Assembly: GCA_018712515.1 (NCBI GenBank)
Contig: DVGW01000003.1
Span: 62,001-126,000 of the forward strand
Source: Aphodovivens avicola
Lineage (GTDB): Bacteria; Actinomycetota; Coriobacteriia; Coriobacteriales; Eggerthellaceae
Length of the DNA: 64,000 nucleotides
Direction: 5' to 3'
Shown piece after piece: positions 25,128 to 33,402 of the stretch. The first letter of the stretch is position 1, and the number at the start of each line of letters is the position of its first letter. Below the pieces are notes generated by a model, which was not told where the DNA came from, ran no database searches, and saw nothing but the letters and a program-made list of their open reading frames with translations. The position numbers and the translations under genes were made by a program.

Positions 25128-26042
25128 ATGACCGCAGAAAACACCGGAGACTTCCCCTATGAACCTCTGCGCCAACCATCCGGCCCAGAAACGCGCGCGC
25201 AGTATTGGCGCACAGCCGCCGGACTGCAGGCTGTCGACGGGCTTACCCTCTCGCCCTATACGGAAGCGCTGGCACGCGACTATATCGAGGGCAAGCAGTC
25301 CGCTGCCGAAATGAGCGAGCTGGTCAAGATCTACTACCGTGAGAAGTCGATATCCCCGACGTCCGCCGCAACCCGCGCCGACAACGATGCCGAGCACGAG
25401 GCAGATGCGGTGAGTTGCCGCATCGTGGAGATCCTCGAGCGAAACGCCTTTGCGTTCGCGCCGTTTATGCTCGACGAAATCCATCGTCAGCTTTTCCAGG
25501 ATCTCGATCCGACCGTCTATCATCCTGGGGTGCACAAGACGGCGCAGCTGGGCAAAAGCGAGCTGATCCTCAACGGCGACAGCGTGCTCTACTCCGATCC
25601 TTCGATGATCGACGGAGCGCTCGCGTTCGCGTTCTCGGAAGAGGACGACTACGCCTACCATGTCGAGTTCGATGACGCGCAGATCGACCACTTGTCACGC
25701 TTCGTCTCGCGGTTGTGGCAGGTTCATCCGTTCTGCGAGGGCAACACGCGCACCATCGCGGTGTTCACGATCCTCTACCTGCGGCACCTGGGATTCGATG
25801 CCGACAACGAACCCTTCGAGAAGCACGCGCGCTACTTCCGCGACGCCCTTGTGCGCGCCAACTACCGCAACGCCAAGGCAGACGCCCTGCCCGACCGCAC
25901 GTTCCTCAACCGCTTCTTCGAGAACCTGCTTGCTGGCGGAAAAAACGAGCTGCGGTCCCGCGATCTCATGGTCAAAACCCTCTTCGACAACCCGACGCTC
26001 CTACGTAACGTCGAGCCGTCGAGGGCGATTAAGACCCGATAA
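25128..26042 (+). CDS. Fic family protein with fused VbhA-like N-terminal helix bundle
   Basis: A 304-residue Fic-domain protein. Fic enzymes usually transfer AMP from ATP to target proteins. The catalytic motif HPFCEGNTRT is intact for the key His, Phe, acidic, Gly-Asn and Arg residues, with Thr where many have Gly. The first ~75 residues (RAQYWRTAAGLQAVDGL ... YIEGKQSAAEMSELV) resemble the VbhA antitoxin fold fused in cis. The inhibitory motif, normally [ST]xxxE[GN], seems to read LQAVDG, with the Glu replaced by Asp and the Ser by Leu, so autoinhibition may be weak or altered. The start ATG follows TTGGAGA. The 3' end overlaps the convergent 61-aa gene by 14 bp. Confidence 0.9.
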   Translation: MTAENTGDFPYEPLRQPSGPETRAQYWRTAAGLQAVDGLTLSPYTEALARDYIEGKQSAAEMSELVKIYYREKSISPTSAATRADNDAEHEADAVSCRIVEILERNAFAFAPFMLDEIHRQLFQDLDPTVYHPGVHKTAQLGKSELILNGDSVLYSDPSMIDGALAFAFSEEDDYAYHVEFDDAQIDHLSRFVSRLWQVHPFCEGNTRTIAVFTILYLRHLGFDADNEPFEKHARYFRDALVRANYRNAKADALPDRTFLNRFFENLLAGGKNELRSRDLMVKTLFDNPTLLRNVEPSRAIKTR

Positions 26043-26214
26043 CAAACCGTCGCAGATCGACGCCGAGTTCTTCGGCTTTGCGGCACAGCTCCTCGCCGGA
26101 CATGCGCTCGATGTCGGCCACGTCGAGCAGTGCGGCGGGAAAGCCGCTGAACATGGCGGTGCCGCAGCAATCGAGAAGGCAGTCTCTCAGAGCATCAATG
26201 TCGATCAATGCCAT
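26029..26214 (-). CDS. Small conserved-looking protein, 61 residues
   Basis: Starts at ATG 26212-26214 after a good GGAGG site and runs convergent into the end of fic, overlapping it by 14 bp. The sequence is acidic and helical (ALIDIDALRDCLLDCCGTAM, then SGEELCRKAEELGVDLRRFV) with a CC pair near residue 16 and no signal peptide or metal knuckle. No family is recognised. The clear ribosome site and coding-like composition argue it is real. A functional link to the Fic protein is possible from overlap alone but unproven. Confidence 0.65.
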   Translation of the reverse strand: MALIDIDALRDCLLDCCGTAMFSGFPAALLDVADIERMSGEELCRKAEELGVDLRRFVIGS

Positions 26215-26308
26215 CGTTCAGACCTCCTGCTCCCCTAGCCAGATGACAGATGACCGGCACACTGAAATGCCGCCTCATCGGACATCTTTCAGTCCTAAAA
26301 CCCAAAAT

Positions 26309-26337
26309 GCGGTCCTGGAAATGCCTTCCAGGACCGC
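26309..26337. terminator. Terminator of the Gly-Gly-leader peptide gene
   Basis: GCGGTCCTGGAA-ATGCC-TTCCAGGACCGC, a perfect 12-bp stem with T-rich flanks on both strands (ATTTTGGGTTTT on the minus side). It can stop minus transcripts from 26486 and plus transcripts. A second stem (CCATCGCCG...CGGCGATGG, near 26447-26480) lies closer to the stop codon. Nothing else is seen in 26215-26485. Confidence 0.8.
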
Positions 26338-26485
26338 TGTTTTGCACCTGACGTGTGATCATGTTCAGTGCGACAGACTTTCGTTGGAGCCCCTGCTCGC
26401 ACGATCTCAGCCCGCGCAGCGCACGCGGCGCGGCGCGCAAAGCGCCATCGCCGCCGAGAAAGCTCTCGACGGCGATGGAGGACGC

Positions 26486-26725
26486 CTAGAGGTAGTGGGG
26501 ATTTACGTCAACGTTTGTGCCGCCGCACTTGAAGCATTTCCACTCGGGCATCTGCCCAATAGGCGAAATGGGAGCGTCGACTGCGCCGCACTCCCAATCA
26601 AGGCACTTGATGGACCACATGATATATTTGTTGTGGATCTCGAACCCGCCGCTCGTTTCGTTCAGCGCTTCGTCGTTCAGCTCTTCGCTCGTCGCCTTAA
26701 CGTCGGTGTTCTTCTCGTCGGCCAT
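26486..26725 (-). CDS. Double-glycine-leader peptide with CxxC core (candidate secreted peptide)
   Basis: A 79-residue product starting at ATG 26723-26725 after GAAGGAGG. The first ~29 residues are acidic and end in ELNDEALNETSGG, the classic double-glycine leader cut by C39-peptidase ABC exporters. The predicted 50-residue core (from FEIHNK) holds four cysteines in two pairs (KCLDWEC and KCFKC), spaced like a zinc ribbon or two disulfides, and is rich in Trp and Tyr. This is the layout of a class II bacteriocin or RiPP precursor. No modification enzyme, immunity protein or C39 exporter is adjacent; the ABC pair at 49-53 kb lacks that peptidase. It could instead be a small zinc protein whose GG is coincidental. 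Confidence 0.7.
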   Translation of the reverse strand: MADEKNTDVKATSEELNDEALNETSGGFEIHNKYIMWSIKCLDWECGAVDAPISPIGQMPEWKCFKCGGTNVDVNPHYL

Positions 26726-27050
26726 GGGAGCCTCCTTCCGTCGTGCTCTTCTACGATTCGAAACGAATACAAACCGCCTGATGCCATGGTAGCGAACCGC
26801 GCCCCAAAGGCGTCGATGTAGAAACGAATGCGCCAATACTGGAGTGGGACCAAAACGACGGAGCGCATGTCAACGGCTGCATGGAAACGCACGCGAATAC
26901 CTCGGAAATGCCGCGCAACAGATCAGCCTTCTGCGCTCCGTCCCCATCTCCTCATTCTGCGAAGCTTACACCTGTACGACGGGCGTTCCCTAACTGCGTG
27001 GTACACTCGCAAACGGACATTTTCCGGACTTCTACCAGCAAAGGATCCGC

Positions 27051-28448
27051 ATGCAAACCAACTCTGAGCTCACGCGCGAGTACTTCGAGATCATGGACGC
27101 GCTCGACGGGGACATCCAGGGGCGCCGCGACGCACGCGCCTACATGGACCGCTCCACCGCCATCGTGCACCACCAGGTCGTCGACTCCTCGTTCGTGCCG
27201 CGCCTGTTCAACCAGCGCACCTACGACACCATGAAGCGCACCGCCGAGACCGCGCATCGCATCCTGTGCAAGGTCATCGAGCGCTACCTGGCCGACCCCG
27301 CCTACCGCGAGGTGTTCGAGCTCGACCCGCGCCTGGTCGACCTCATCCTGCTGCCGCGCGGCTACGACGCGACGCTGCCGTTCGCGCGCTTGGACACGTT
27401 CCTCAACGAGGACGACTACTCGGTCAAGTTCTGCGAGTTCAACGGCGACGGCTCCTCGGGCATGAACGAGAACCGCGAGATCACGGTCTCCGTGGCCCGC
27501 TCCGAGACGTTCCGCCGCTTCGTCGCCACCCACCGCATCGAGTCATGCGAGCTGTTCGCCACGTGGGTGCGCGAGTTTTTGGCCATCTACGACACCTACG
27601 AGCGCAAGGTCCCAAACCCCCACGTCGCCATCGTCGACTACCTGGAGAACGGCGTCGTCGACGAGTTCAAGATGTACGCGCGCGTGTTCAGCATCAACAA
27701 CGCGCACTGCAGCGTGTGGGACGTGCGCGACCTGAAGTTCGACGGCACGGCGCTGCGCGATCCCGACGGAAAGAAGGTCGACGCCATCTGGCGCCGCTGC
27801 GTCACCAACGACGTGATGGACCACTGGGACGAGTCGCAGGATCTCATCGAGGCCGTGCGCGCCGAGAAGGTCGCTCTCATCGGCAGCTTCGCCGGCCACC
27901 TCGTCCACGATAAGCAGATCTTCCGCGTGCTGCACGATCCGCGCACGCTTGCGTTCCTCGACGAGGAGGAGCGCGCCTTCGTGCGCGAGACGGTGCCCGA
28001 GACGATGTTCCTCGACGCCGAGCACGCCGACCTGGCCGCCATCCGCACCGACAAGGACGCCTGGATCATCAAGCCCGCCGACCACTACGGCGCCGACGAG
28101 GTCCACGCCGGCTGCGCCTGCACACAGGAGGAATGGGAAGGCTACCTCGACCGCTTCGCCGACGCCCGCTCCGGCACGCGCTTCATCGCCCAGCGCTACG
28201 TCACGCCCTACAAGACCGAGACGCTGCCGCCCGACACGGGCATCTCCGAGCTCGCCGACGACCAGGTGCGCCGCGAGCCCGCGCTCTACAACAACATCAA
28301 CGGCCTGTACCTGTTCAACGGGCATTTCGCCGGCGTGTTCAGCCGCTTGGGGCCGCTGCCCACCATCTCCAAGGACATGCAGGGCATGACCGCCGCGACG
28401 ATCTGGGTCGACTGCGACCTGGACGGCGACGCGCCCGAGGAGGCGTAG
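27051..28448 (+). CDS. ATP-grasp superfamily protein (glutathionylspermidine synthase/carboxylate-amine ligase-like)
   Basis: A 465-residue protein. FCEFNGDGSSGMNENRE near residue 125 and DAWIIKPADHYGADEVHAG near residue 350 look like ATP-grasp nucleotide and phosphate-binding segments, and FIAQRYVTPYKTE like the strand that follows. These enzymes join a carboxylate to an amine using ATP. The substrate is not evident, and I cannot separate the circularly permuted ATP-grasp families by eye. The start is the ATG at 27051 after AAAGGA. The next frame begins 3 bp after its stop, so it is co-transcribed with the TIGR01906-gltX frame. The ~325 bp upstream (26726-27050) hold no gene, only a TACACT-like -10 near 27001. 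Confidence 0.65.
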   Translation: MQTNSELTREYFEIMDALDGDIQGRRDARAYMDRSTAIVHHQVVDSSFVPRLFNQRTYDTMKRTAETAHRILCKVIERYLADPAYREVFELDPRLVDLILLPRGYDATLPFARLDTFLNEDDYSVKFCEFNGDGSSGMNENREITVSVARSETFRRFVATHRIESCELFATWVREFLAIYDTYERKVPNPHVAIVDYLENGVVDEFKMYARVFSINNAHCSVWDVRDLKFDGTALRDPDGKKVDAIWRRCVTNDVMDHWDESQDLIEAVRAEKVALIGSFAGHLVHDKQIFRVLHDPRTLAFLDEEERAFVRETVPETMFLDAEHADLAAIRTDKDAWIIKPADHYGADEVHAGCACTQEEWEGYLDRFADARSGTRFIAQRYVTPYKTETLPPDTGISELADDQVRREPALYNNINGLYLFNGHFAGVFSRLGPLPTISKDMQGMTAATIWVDCDLDGDAPEEA

Positions 28449-28451
28449 CGC

Positions 28452-30875
28452 ATGACCGCGAAGATGCGGCGCAACGTCGTCACCGCGATCGCCACCGTCA
28501 TGCTAGCGATCACCTACGTCGCCTGCGGGTTCGTGGCGGTCGCGGGAATCCCCCAGATGGTGCACGGGCTGGCGATGTCCTACTGCAACGACGACCTGTC
28601 TCCCTTCGACAAGATGCAGCTCGTCGAGGCCGCCGACGCCACGCGCGACTACACCGTCGGCGAGCATGACTACGACGCACTCATGGCGACGATCGCCCAG
28701 ATCAACGACGAGGCGGATACCCCGTATGCCGGAGCGTCCGCCGAGGAGCTGGCGGCGGCGGACGAACAGTACACGCTCACACCCGACGCCATCTCGCATC
28801 TCGACGACGTCAACGACGTGGTCAACCGCGCGATGCCGGCGCTGCTCGCCTGCGCCGTGTTGGCGGGATTCTGCCTGCTCTGCTCGATCTACATGTTCGG
28901 GCCGCGCTCGATCGGCCAGCCATTCGCGTTCGCGGGCGGCCTCGTCGTCGCGCTGTTCGTCCTCTTCGGCATCTGGGCGATCGCGGACTTCAACGGGCTG
29001 TTCGCGGTGTTCCATTCGCTCTTCTTCGCGGAGGGCACGTGGGTGTTCTCGCCCGATTCGCTGCTGATCTGCATGTACCCGCAAGATTTTTGGATGGGGA
29101 TGGGCTTCACCTGGCTTGCCGTCAGCATGATACTGTCTATACTTTCCCTGTTATGCGGCATGTTCTTCATGCGGCGCGAGAAGCGTCAGCGTGACGAGAT
29201 CAAGGCCCGCGCGATCGCACAATCGAAAGAACGAGGAACCGAGATGTCCAACACCAACTCCGGGGTGCGCGTCCGCTTCGCGCCCTCTCCCACCGGCCGC
29301 CTGCATGTGGGCGGCGCGCGCACCGCGATCTACAACTGGGCGTTCGCCCGCGCGATGGGCGGCACGTTCATCCTGCGCATCGAGGACACCGACCCCGAGC
29401 GCTCCACGGAGGAGAACGTGCAGGTCATCCTCAACGCGATGAAGTGGCTCGAGCTCGACTGGGACGAGGGTCCCGAGGTGGGCGGCGCGTCAGGCCCGTA
29501 TTACCAGACCCAGCGCATGGACACCTACGCCGAGGCGCTCGAGCGCCTGAAGGAGCGCGGGGCGGTCTATCCGTGCTTCTGCACCAAGGAGGAGCTCGAC
29601 GCCAAGCGCGAGCGCGCCGAGCAGGAGGAGGGCGGCTACGCCGGCTACGACCGCACGTGCCGCGATCTCGACCCCGCCGAGGCGCAGCGTCGCATCGACG
29701 CGGGCGAGCCGCACGTCTGGCGCCTCAAGGTGCCGCTGGATCACGGCCCGATCGAGTTCGACGACGCCGTGTACGGCCATGTCAGCTTCCCTGCCGACGT
29801 CATGGACGACATGATCGTCGTGCGCACCGACGGCAGCCCCACCTACAACTTCGCGGTGGTCTGCGACGACGCCAACATGGGCATCACCCACGTCATCCGC
29901 GGCGACGACCACCTGTCCAACACGCCGCGCCAGATCCTCATCTACGAGGCGCTCGGCTACAAGGTGCCCACGTTCGCGCACCTGTCGATGATCCTGGGCC
30001 CCGACGGCAAGAAGCTCTCCAAGCGCCATGGCGCCGCGAGCGTCGAGGAGTTCCGCGATCGCGGGTACCTCTCCGACGCGATGGTCAACTTCCTCGCGCT
30101 GCTCGGCTGGTCGCTCGACGGCGAGACGACGCTGATCGACCGCGACACGCTATGCACCGAGTTCAGCCTCGACCGCGTGACCAAGAAAGACGCCGTGTTC
30201 GACGAGACCAAGCTCGCCTGGATGAACGGCCAGTACATCAAGGAGATGGGTCCTGTCGCCTGGGTCGAGCAGGCCAAGCCCTGGCTCGCGCAGGCCGTCG
30301 CCGAGGGCGGCGTCGTCGCCTCCGCATCCGAGCACGCCACGGTCGTCCCCACACCCAACCCGTCCGACCCCAACGCGCCCCAGCCCGAGCCGATCGTCCC
30401 GACCGACGAGGCGCTTGAGAGCGCCCTCGAGCTCGTCGACGAACAGCCCGGCTGGTTCACCAACCTCTATCCTCTGGTCGCCGAGCGCCTCACCCGCCTC
30501 GACGAGATCCCCGGCAAGCTTTCCTACCTCTTCTGGGGCGCCAACGTGCACCTGGACGAGAAGAGCGTCAAGAAGGTCCTGCTCAAGGAAAGCGCCCGTC
30601 CCGCGGAAGCGCTCGCCGCGTGCCGCGAGGTGCTCGCCAACGAGACCGTCGGCTGGGAGAGCGACGCGCTGGAGTCCGCATGCCGCAAGAAGGGCGAGGA
30701 GCTTGACATCAAGGTGAAGAACCTGCTCCAGCCGCTGCGCGTCGCGGTCTGCGGCAACATGGTGTCCCCGCCGCTGTTCGAGAGCATCGAGCTGCTCCCC
30801 CGCCCCGACGTGCTCGCCCGCATCGACGCCACGATGCAGGTCATGAAGGACCTCCAGGAGCAGCAGGACGCGTAA
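28452..30875 (+). CDS. TIGR01906-like membrane protein in one continuous frame with glutamyl-tRNA synthetase
   Basis: One uninterrupted 807-codon frame. Residues 1-264 form an integral membrane protein of the TIGR01906/DUF1461 type: an N-terminal helix (AIATVMLAITYVACGFVAV), a long extracytoplasmic loop with FDKMQLVEAADATRDY, and helices ALLACAVLAGFCLLCSIYMF, GLVVALFVLFGIWAI and WLAVSMILSILSLLCGMFF, then a basic tail. Residues 265-807 are GltX. No stop separates them. GltX has its own ATG at 29244 with GAGGA upstream, so the parts may be made separately, as a fusion, or both. A lost stop codon or a sequencing error could also explain this. It starts 3 bp after the ATP-grasp gene. Confidence 0.7.
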   Translation: MTAKMRRNVVTAIATVMLAITYVACGFVAVAGIPQMVHGLAMSYCNDDLSPFDKMQLVEAADATRDYTVGEHDYDALMATIAQINDEADTPYAGASAEELAAADEQYTLTPDAISHLDDVNDVVNRAMPALLACAVLAGFCLLCSIYMFGPRSIGQPFAFAGGLVVALFVLFGIWAIADFNGLFAVFHSLFFAEGTWVFSPDSLLICMYPQDFWMGMGFTWLAVSMILSILSLLCGMFFMRREKRQRDEIKARAIAQSKERGTEMSNTNSGVRVRFAPSPTGRLHVGGARTAIYNWAFARAMGGTFILRIEDTDPERSTEENVQVILNAMKWLELDWDEGPEVGGASGPYYQTQRMDTYAEALERLKERGAVYPCFCTKEELDAKRERAEQEEGGYAGYDRTCRDLDPAEAQRRIDAGEPHVWRLKVPLDHGPIEFDDAVYGHVSFPADVMDDMIVVRTDGSPTYNFAVVCDDANMGITHVIRGDDHLSNTPRQILIYEALGYKVPTFAHLSMILGPDGKKLSKRHGAASVEEFRDRGYLSDAMVNFLALLGWSLDGETTLIDRDTLCTEFSLDRVTKKDAVFDETKLAWMNGQYIKEMGPVAWVEQAKPWLAQAVAEGGVVASASEHATVVPTPNPSDPNAPQPEPIVPTDEALESALELVDEQPGWFTNLYPLVAERLTRLDEIPGKLSYLFWGANVHLDEKSVKKVLLKESARPAEALAACREVLANETVGWESDALESACRKKGEELDIKVKNLLQPLRVAVCGNMVSPPLFESIELLPRPDVLARIDATMQVMKDLQEQQDA
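29244..30875 (+). CDS. gltX: Glutamyl-tRNA synthetase (internal start)
   Basis: Charges tRNA-Glu. From the ATG at 29244 the 543-residue product has the class I HIGH-type motif HVGG (FAPSPTGRLHVGGARTA), the KLSKR loop (GKKLSKRHG) and the anticodon-binding C-terminal domain. An insert of about 40 residues (ATVVPTPNPSDPNAPQPEP) interrupts it, rich in Pro and Asn and probably flexible. The start is chosen because GAGGA lies upstream and MSNTNSGVRVRFAPSPT is a normal GluRS start. In frame it continues from the membrane protein above without a stop, so a membrane-tethered form is possible. A terminator-like stem follows at 30925. Confidence 0.93.
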   Translation: MSNTNSGVRVRFAPSPTGRLHVGGARTAIYNWAFARAMGGTFILRIEDTDPERSTEENVQVILNAMKWLELDWDEGPEVGGASGPYYQTQRMDTYAEALERLKERGAVYPCFCTKEELDAKRERAEQEEGGYAGYDRTCRDLDPAEAQRRIDAGEPHVWRLKVPLDHGPIEFDDAVYGHVSFPADVMDDMIVVRTDGSPTYNFAVVCDDANMGITHVIRGDDHLSNTPRQILIYEALGYKVPTFAHLSMILGPDGKKLSKRHGAASVEEFRDRGYLSDAMVNFLALLGWSLDGETTLIDRDTLCTEFSLDRVTKKDAVFDETKLAWMNGQYIKEMGPVAWVEQAKPWLAQAVAEGGVVASASEHATVVPTPNPSDPNAPQPEPIVPTDEALESALELVDEQPGWFTNLYPLVAERLTRLDEIPGKLSYLFWGANVHLDEKSVKKVLLKESARPAEALAACREVLANETVGWESDALESACRKKGEELDIKVKNLLQPLRVAVCGNMVSPPLFESIELLPRPDVLARIDATMQVMKDLQEQQDA

Positions 30876-30924
30876 CGATGCCGCCGTTCGGCTGGCGCCG
30901 CGTCTGAGACGATACAAGGCAGAT

Positions 30925-30954
30925 GGGGCCTGCGCCTCGAACGGCGCGGGCCCC
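30925..30954 (+). terminator. Hairpin after gltX
   Basis: GGGGCCTGCGCC-TCGAAC-GGCGCGGGCCCC, about 12 bp with one mismatch, 50 bp past the gltX stop. Only a short TCTCATTG follows, so it may be a terminator or an mRNA-stabilising hairpin before the next gene. Confidence 0.55.
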
Positions 30955-30975
30955 TCTCATTGAAAGGATCCCCAC

Positions 30976-31386
30976 ATGCAGCTTCTCGAAACCGCCACGG
31001 TCGAGGAGATCGCCGAGCTCTTCAAGAAGGACCGCTTCGCCACCAACGCCGCCGGCTGCACCGTCGTCGACGGCGGTCGCGGATACGCCGTGTGCGAGAT
31101 GGTGCTGCAGGATCACCATCGCAACGGCATGGACAACGTGATGGGAGGCGCGATCTTCACACTGGCGGATTTCGCGCTGGCGATCGCGAGCAACGTCGGC
31201 CAGCCCCCGACGGTCTCGGTGAGCCATTCGATCGACTTCTTCCGCGCGACCAAAGGCGCGAAGCTCATCGCGAAGGCGCACTGCGACAAGGAGGGCCGCA
31301 GCCTCGCCTTCTTCACCGTCGACGTCACCGACGATCTGGGCAAGGACATCGCGAAAATGACCGCGGTCAGCTCGCGCGTCGGGTAG
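30976..31386 (+). CDS. PaaI-family hotdog thioesterase
   Basis: A 136-residue protein of the PaaI/4-hydroxybenzoyl-CoA thioesterase type, which hydrolyses acyl-CoA thioesters in the cytoplasm. The core NGMDNVMGGAIFTLADFALA matches the HxxxNxxGGxxxxxxD active-site region (H, N, GG and D all present), followed by SHSIDFFRATKG. The start ATG follows GAAAGG. It is separated from gltX by a hairpin and is convergent with the dipeptidase gene. The natural substrate is unknown. Confidence 0.85.
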   Translation: MQLLETATVEEIAELFKKDRFATNAAGCTVVDGGRGYAVCEMVLQDHHRNGMDNVMGGAIFTLADFALAIASNVGQPPTVSVSHSIDFFRATKGAKLIAKAHCDKEGRSLAFFTVDVTDDLGKDIAKMTAVSSRVG

Positions 31387-31444
31387 GCAACTGCGCTTCG
31401 ACGATACTCGCGTCGTCACTACCGCATGGACGGTTTCGGCGCTA

Positions 31445-32431
31445 TCACGCGAAGAAGCACTCGGCGTTGCCGTGGAATATCCTCTCGGCTATCGCTGCGC
31501 CGAACTCGCGCGCGAGCAGCGCGTGGAGATCCGCAACCTTGTCGCAGGGATCGAGCCAGCGCGGCACGTCGGAGCCGTCGTAGTCGCTGCCCAGGGCGAG
31601 AATGCCCTCGCCGGCCACGTTGAGTATATGGTCGACGTGGCGCAGGACGTCGTCGGGCGTCGCCTCAGCGCCGTCTTCGCGCAAAAACGCGTTGTAGAAG
31701 TTCAACCCGACGATCCCACCGCGCTCAGCGATCTCGCGCAGCTGCCAATCCTCCAGATTGCGCGGATGCGGGCACACCGCCCGCGCATTCGAATGCGAGC
31801 AGGCGAAGGGTCTTTCGGCCACCGCGAGCAGGTCGCGGAACCCCGCGTCGTTGAGATGCGACGCGTCGACGACGATGCCCCGCTCCTCAAGCCCGCGGAT
31901 CATCCGCCGCCCGAACGAAGTCAAGCCGTCGAACGTGTCGTTTCCGCTTCCGAGCGCGTTGGGGCCGTTCCAGGTGAGCGTGGCCATGCGGACGCCCGCC
32001 TCGGCGAGCGCGTCGAGCCGTGTCTCGGCCTGCGCGTCATCCTCGAGGAACGAGCATCCTTCGACGGTCAGCATCGCCGCGCTTCTTCCCTGCTCGAACG
32101 CGGCGGCGGCTCCGGCGGCATCGCGCACACGTGCGACCTTGGCGCTGCAACGATCCGTCTCGCTCTCCCAGAAGCGCCGCACGCGCTTGAAGAGGCTCCA
32201 TGCGGCATCTCCGCGCAGCTCATCCGGCACATACACCGCGAAGCACTGGCACCAGTCGAAGCGCGCCATGCGCGCCAGGCTGATGTGCGCGTCGTTGTCG
32301 TCGAGCCTGCTCATCCGATCCCGCGGGACACCCGCATCGTGCTCGTAGAAGCCTCCCGGCACGGTCGGGTCGCCCGAGAGCGCCAAACGGTCCAGCGTGT
32401 CGCAGTGCAGATCGAACACCTTGGGTTTCAT
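31445..32431 (-). CDS. Membrane-dipeptidase-like (M19) peptidase
   Basis: A 328-residue M19-family metallopeptidase, which cleaves dipeptides with two zinc ions. The N-terminal DLHCDT supplies the HxD pair, TVEG the bridging glutamate, and DASHLND plus CSHSNARAV two further histidines. The C-terminal GSDYDG is also typical. The start is the ATG at 32429-32431 after GGAGG; the longer upstream frame overlaps the EamA gene. Its ATG overlaps the EamA stop by 4 bp, so it is the third gene of the mfd-EamA-dipeptidase operon. The EamA permease next to it could export or import the peptide or amino acid concerned, by inference. Confidence 0.9.
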   Translation of the reverse strand: MKPKVFDLHCDTLDRLALSGDPTVPGGFYEHDAGVPRDRMSRLDDNDAHISLARMARFDWCQCFAVYVPDELRGDAAWSLFKRVRRFWESETDRCSAKVARVRDAAGAAAAFEQGRSAAMLTVEGCSFLEDDAQAETRLDALAEAGVRMATLTWNGPNALGSGNDTFDGLTSFGRRMIRGLEERGIVVDASHLNDAGFRDLLAVAERPFACSHSNARAVCPHPRNLEDWQLREIAERGGIVGLNFYNAFLREDGAEATPDDVLRHVDHILNVAGEGILALGSDYDGSDVPRWLDPCDKVADLHALLAREFGAAIAERIFHGNAECFFA

Positions 32432-33402
32432 CGGTCGCCGGCCTCCTTCGAACCGGAAAGCGTGACCAGGAAGATCATCGCCACCATCAGCACCAGGCCG
32501 ATCCAGTCGGCCCAGGTGAACATCGTGCCGAGCCACAGCGCAGCGAACACCATGGCGCTCGCGGGCTCGGTCGTGCCCAGCAGGCCGCCTTTGACCGAGC
32601 CGACGATCGAGACGCCGTGCAGGTACAGCCCGAACGCCGCCAGCGTGCCGACGACGACGATGGCCGCGAGCACGAGCACGCCGTCAAGCCCCAGCTCGGG
32701 CACGACCGGCGCAGCGCCCCACAGGCCGCCAAGCCCCCAGATCGCCACCGCGGCGATGCCGCCGATGAGCATGCCGATGCCGGTGACCGGCAGGCTGCCC
32801 CAGCGCGCGAACAGGTGCTTGGGGTACATGATGTAGAACGTGCAGGACGAGGCGTTGATGAGGCCCCACGCAAGGCCGGCAGGAGGGATCATCAGCGCGG
32901 TCAGGTTTCCCTTCGTCGCGATCAGCCACGTGGCGACGAGCGCCAATGCAAGGCCGCCGAGCTCCATCGCGCGCGGCGCTCGGCGCATGATGAGGCATGT
33001 CGCGGCGAGGATGAACACCGTGTTGAGGCTTTGGAGCACGGTCGCCGTGCCCGCGTTGGTGGCGTTGACCGACGTCGTGTAGGTGAACTGGCACACGAAC
33101 AGGCCCGCGATGCCGAACAGCGCGAGCCGCCCGAGCTCCCGGCGGTCGCCCGCGATCGCGCGTAGCTTTCCGCGCTGGGTGAACGCCAGAAGGATCAAAA
33201 ACAGGATGCCCGACCCCAGCATGCGCACCCAGGTGATGAACAGCGGATCGATCTCGTAGTGCTGGTAGAGGTACTGCGCGCAGGTGCCTGAGAAGCCCCA
33301 CATCGCGCCGCCGACGAGCGCCGCGACGACGCCGCGCCAGAAGCGGCGGCGAAAGACCGCCGCCCCCCGTGCGATGCCGCTTCCCGTCACGTCGCCGCTC
33401 AC
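32428..33402 (-). CDS. EamA-family (drug/metabolite) transporter
   Basis: A 324-residue inner-membrane protein with about ten transmembrane helices in two EamA repeats. The first carries GGAMWGFSGTCAQYL and the second ASSCTFYIMYPKHLF ... GGLLGTTEPASAMVFAAL, the TEP motif typical of the second repeat. The family exports or imports small metabolites; the substrate is unknown. It overlaps mfd upstream and the dipeptidase downstream by 4 bp each, so translation is coupled across all three. Confidence 0.9.
   Translation of the reverse strand: MSGDVTGSGIARGAAVFRRRFWRGVVAALVGGAMWGFSGTCAQYLYQHYEIDPLFITWVRMLGSGILFLILLAFTQRGKLRAIAGDRRELGRLALFGIAGLFVCQFTYTTSVNATNAGTATVLQSLNTVFILAATCLIMRRAPRAMELGGLALALVATWLIATKGNLTALMIPPAGLAWGLINASSCTFYIMYPKHLFARWGSLPVTGIGMLIGGIAAVAIWGLGGLWGAAPVVPELGLDGVLVLAAIVVVGTLAAFGLYLHGVSIVGSVKGGLLGTTEPASAMVFAALWLGTMFTWADWIGLVLMVAMIFLVTLSGSKEAGDR

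Noticed and set aside
26744..26836. Longer N-terminus for the GG-leader peptide gene
   Set aside because: The upstream in-frame start lacks a ribosome site and adds an Arg-rich stretch; the ATG at 26725 has a strong site and gives a normal leader.
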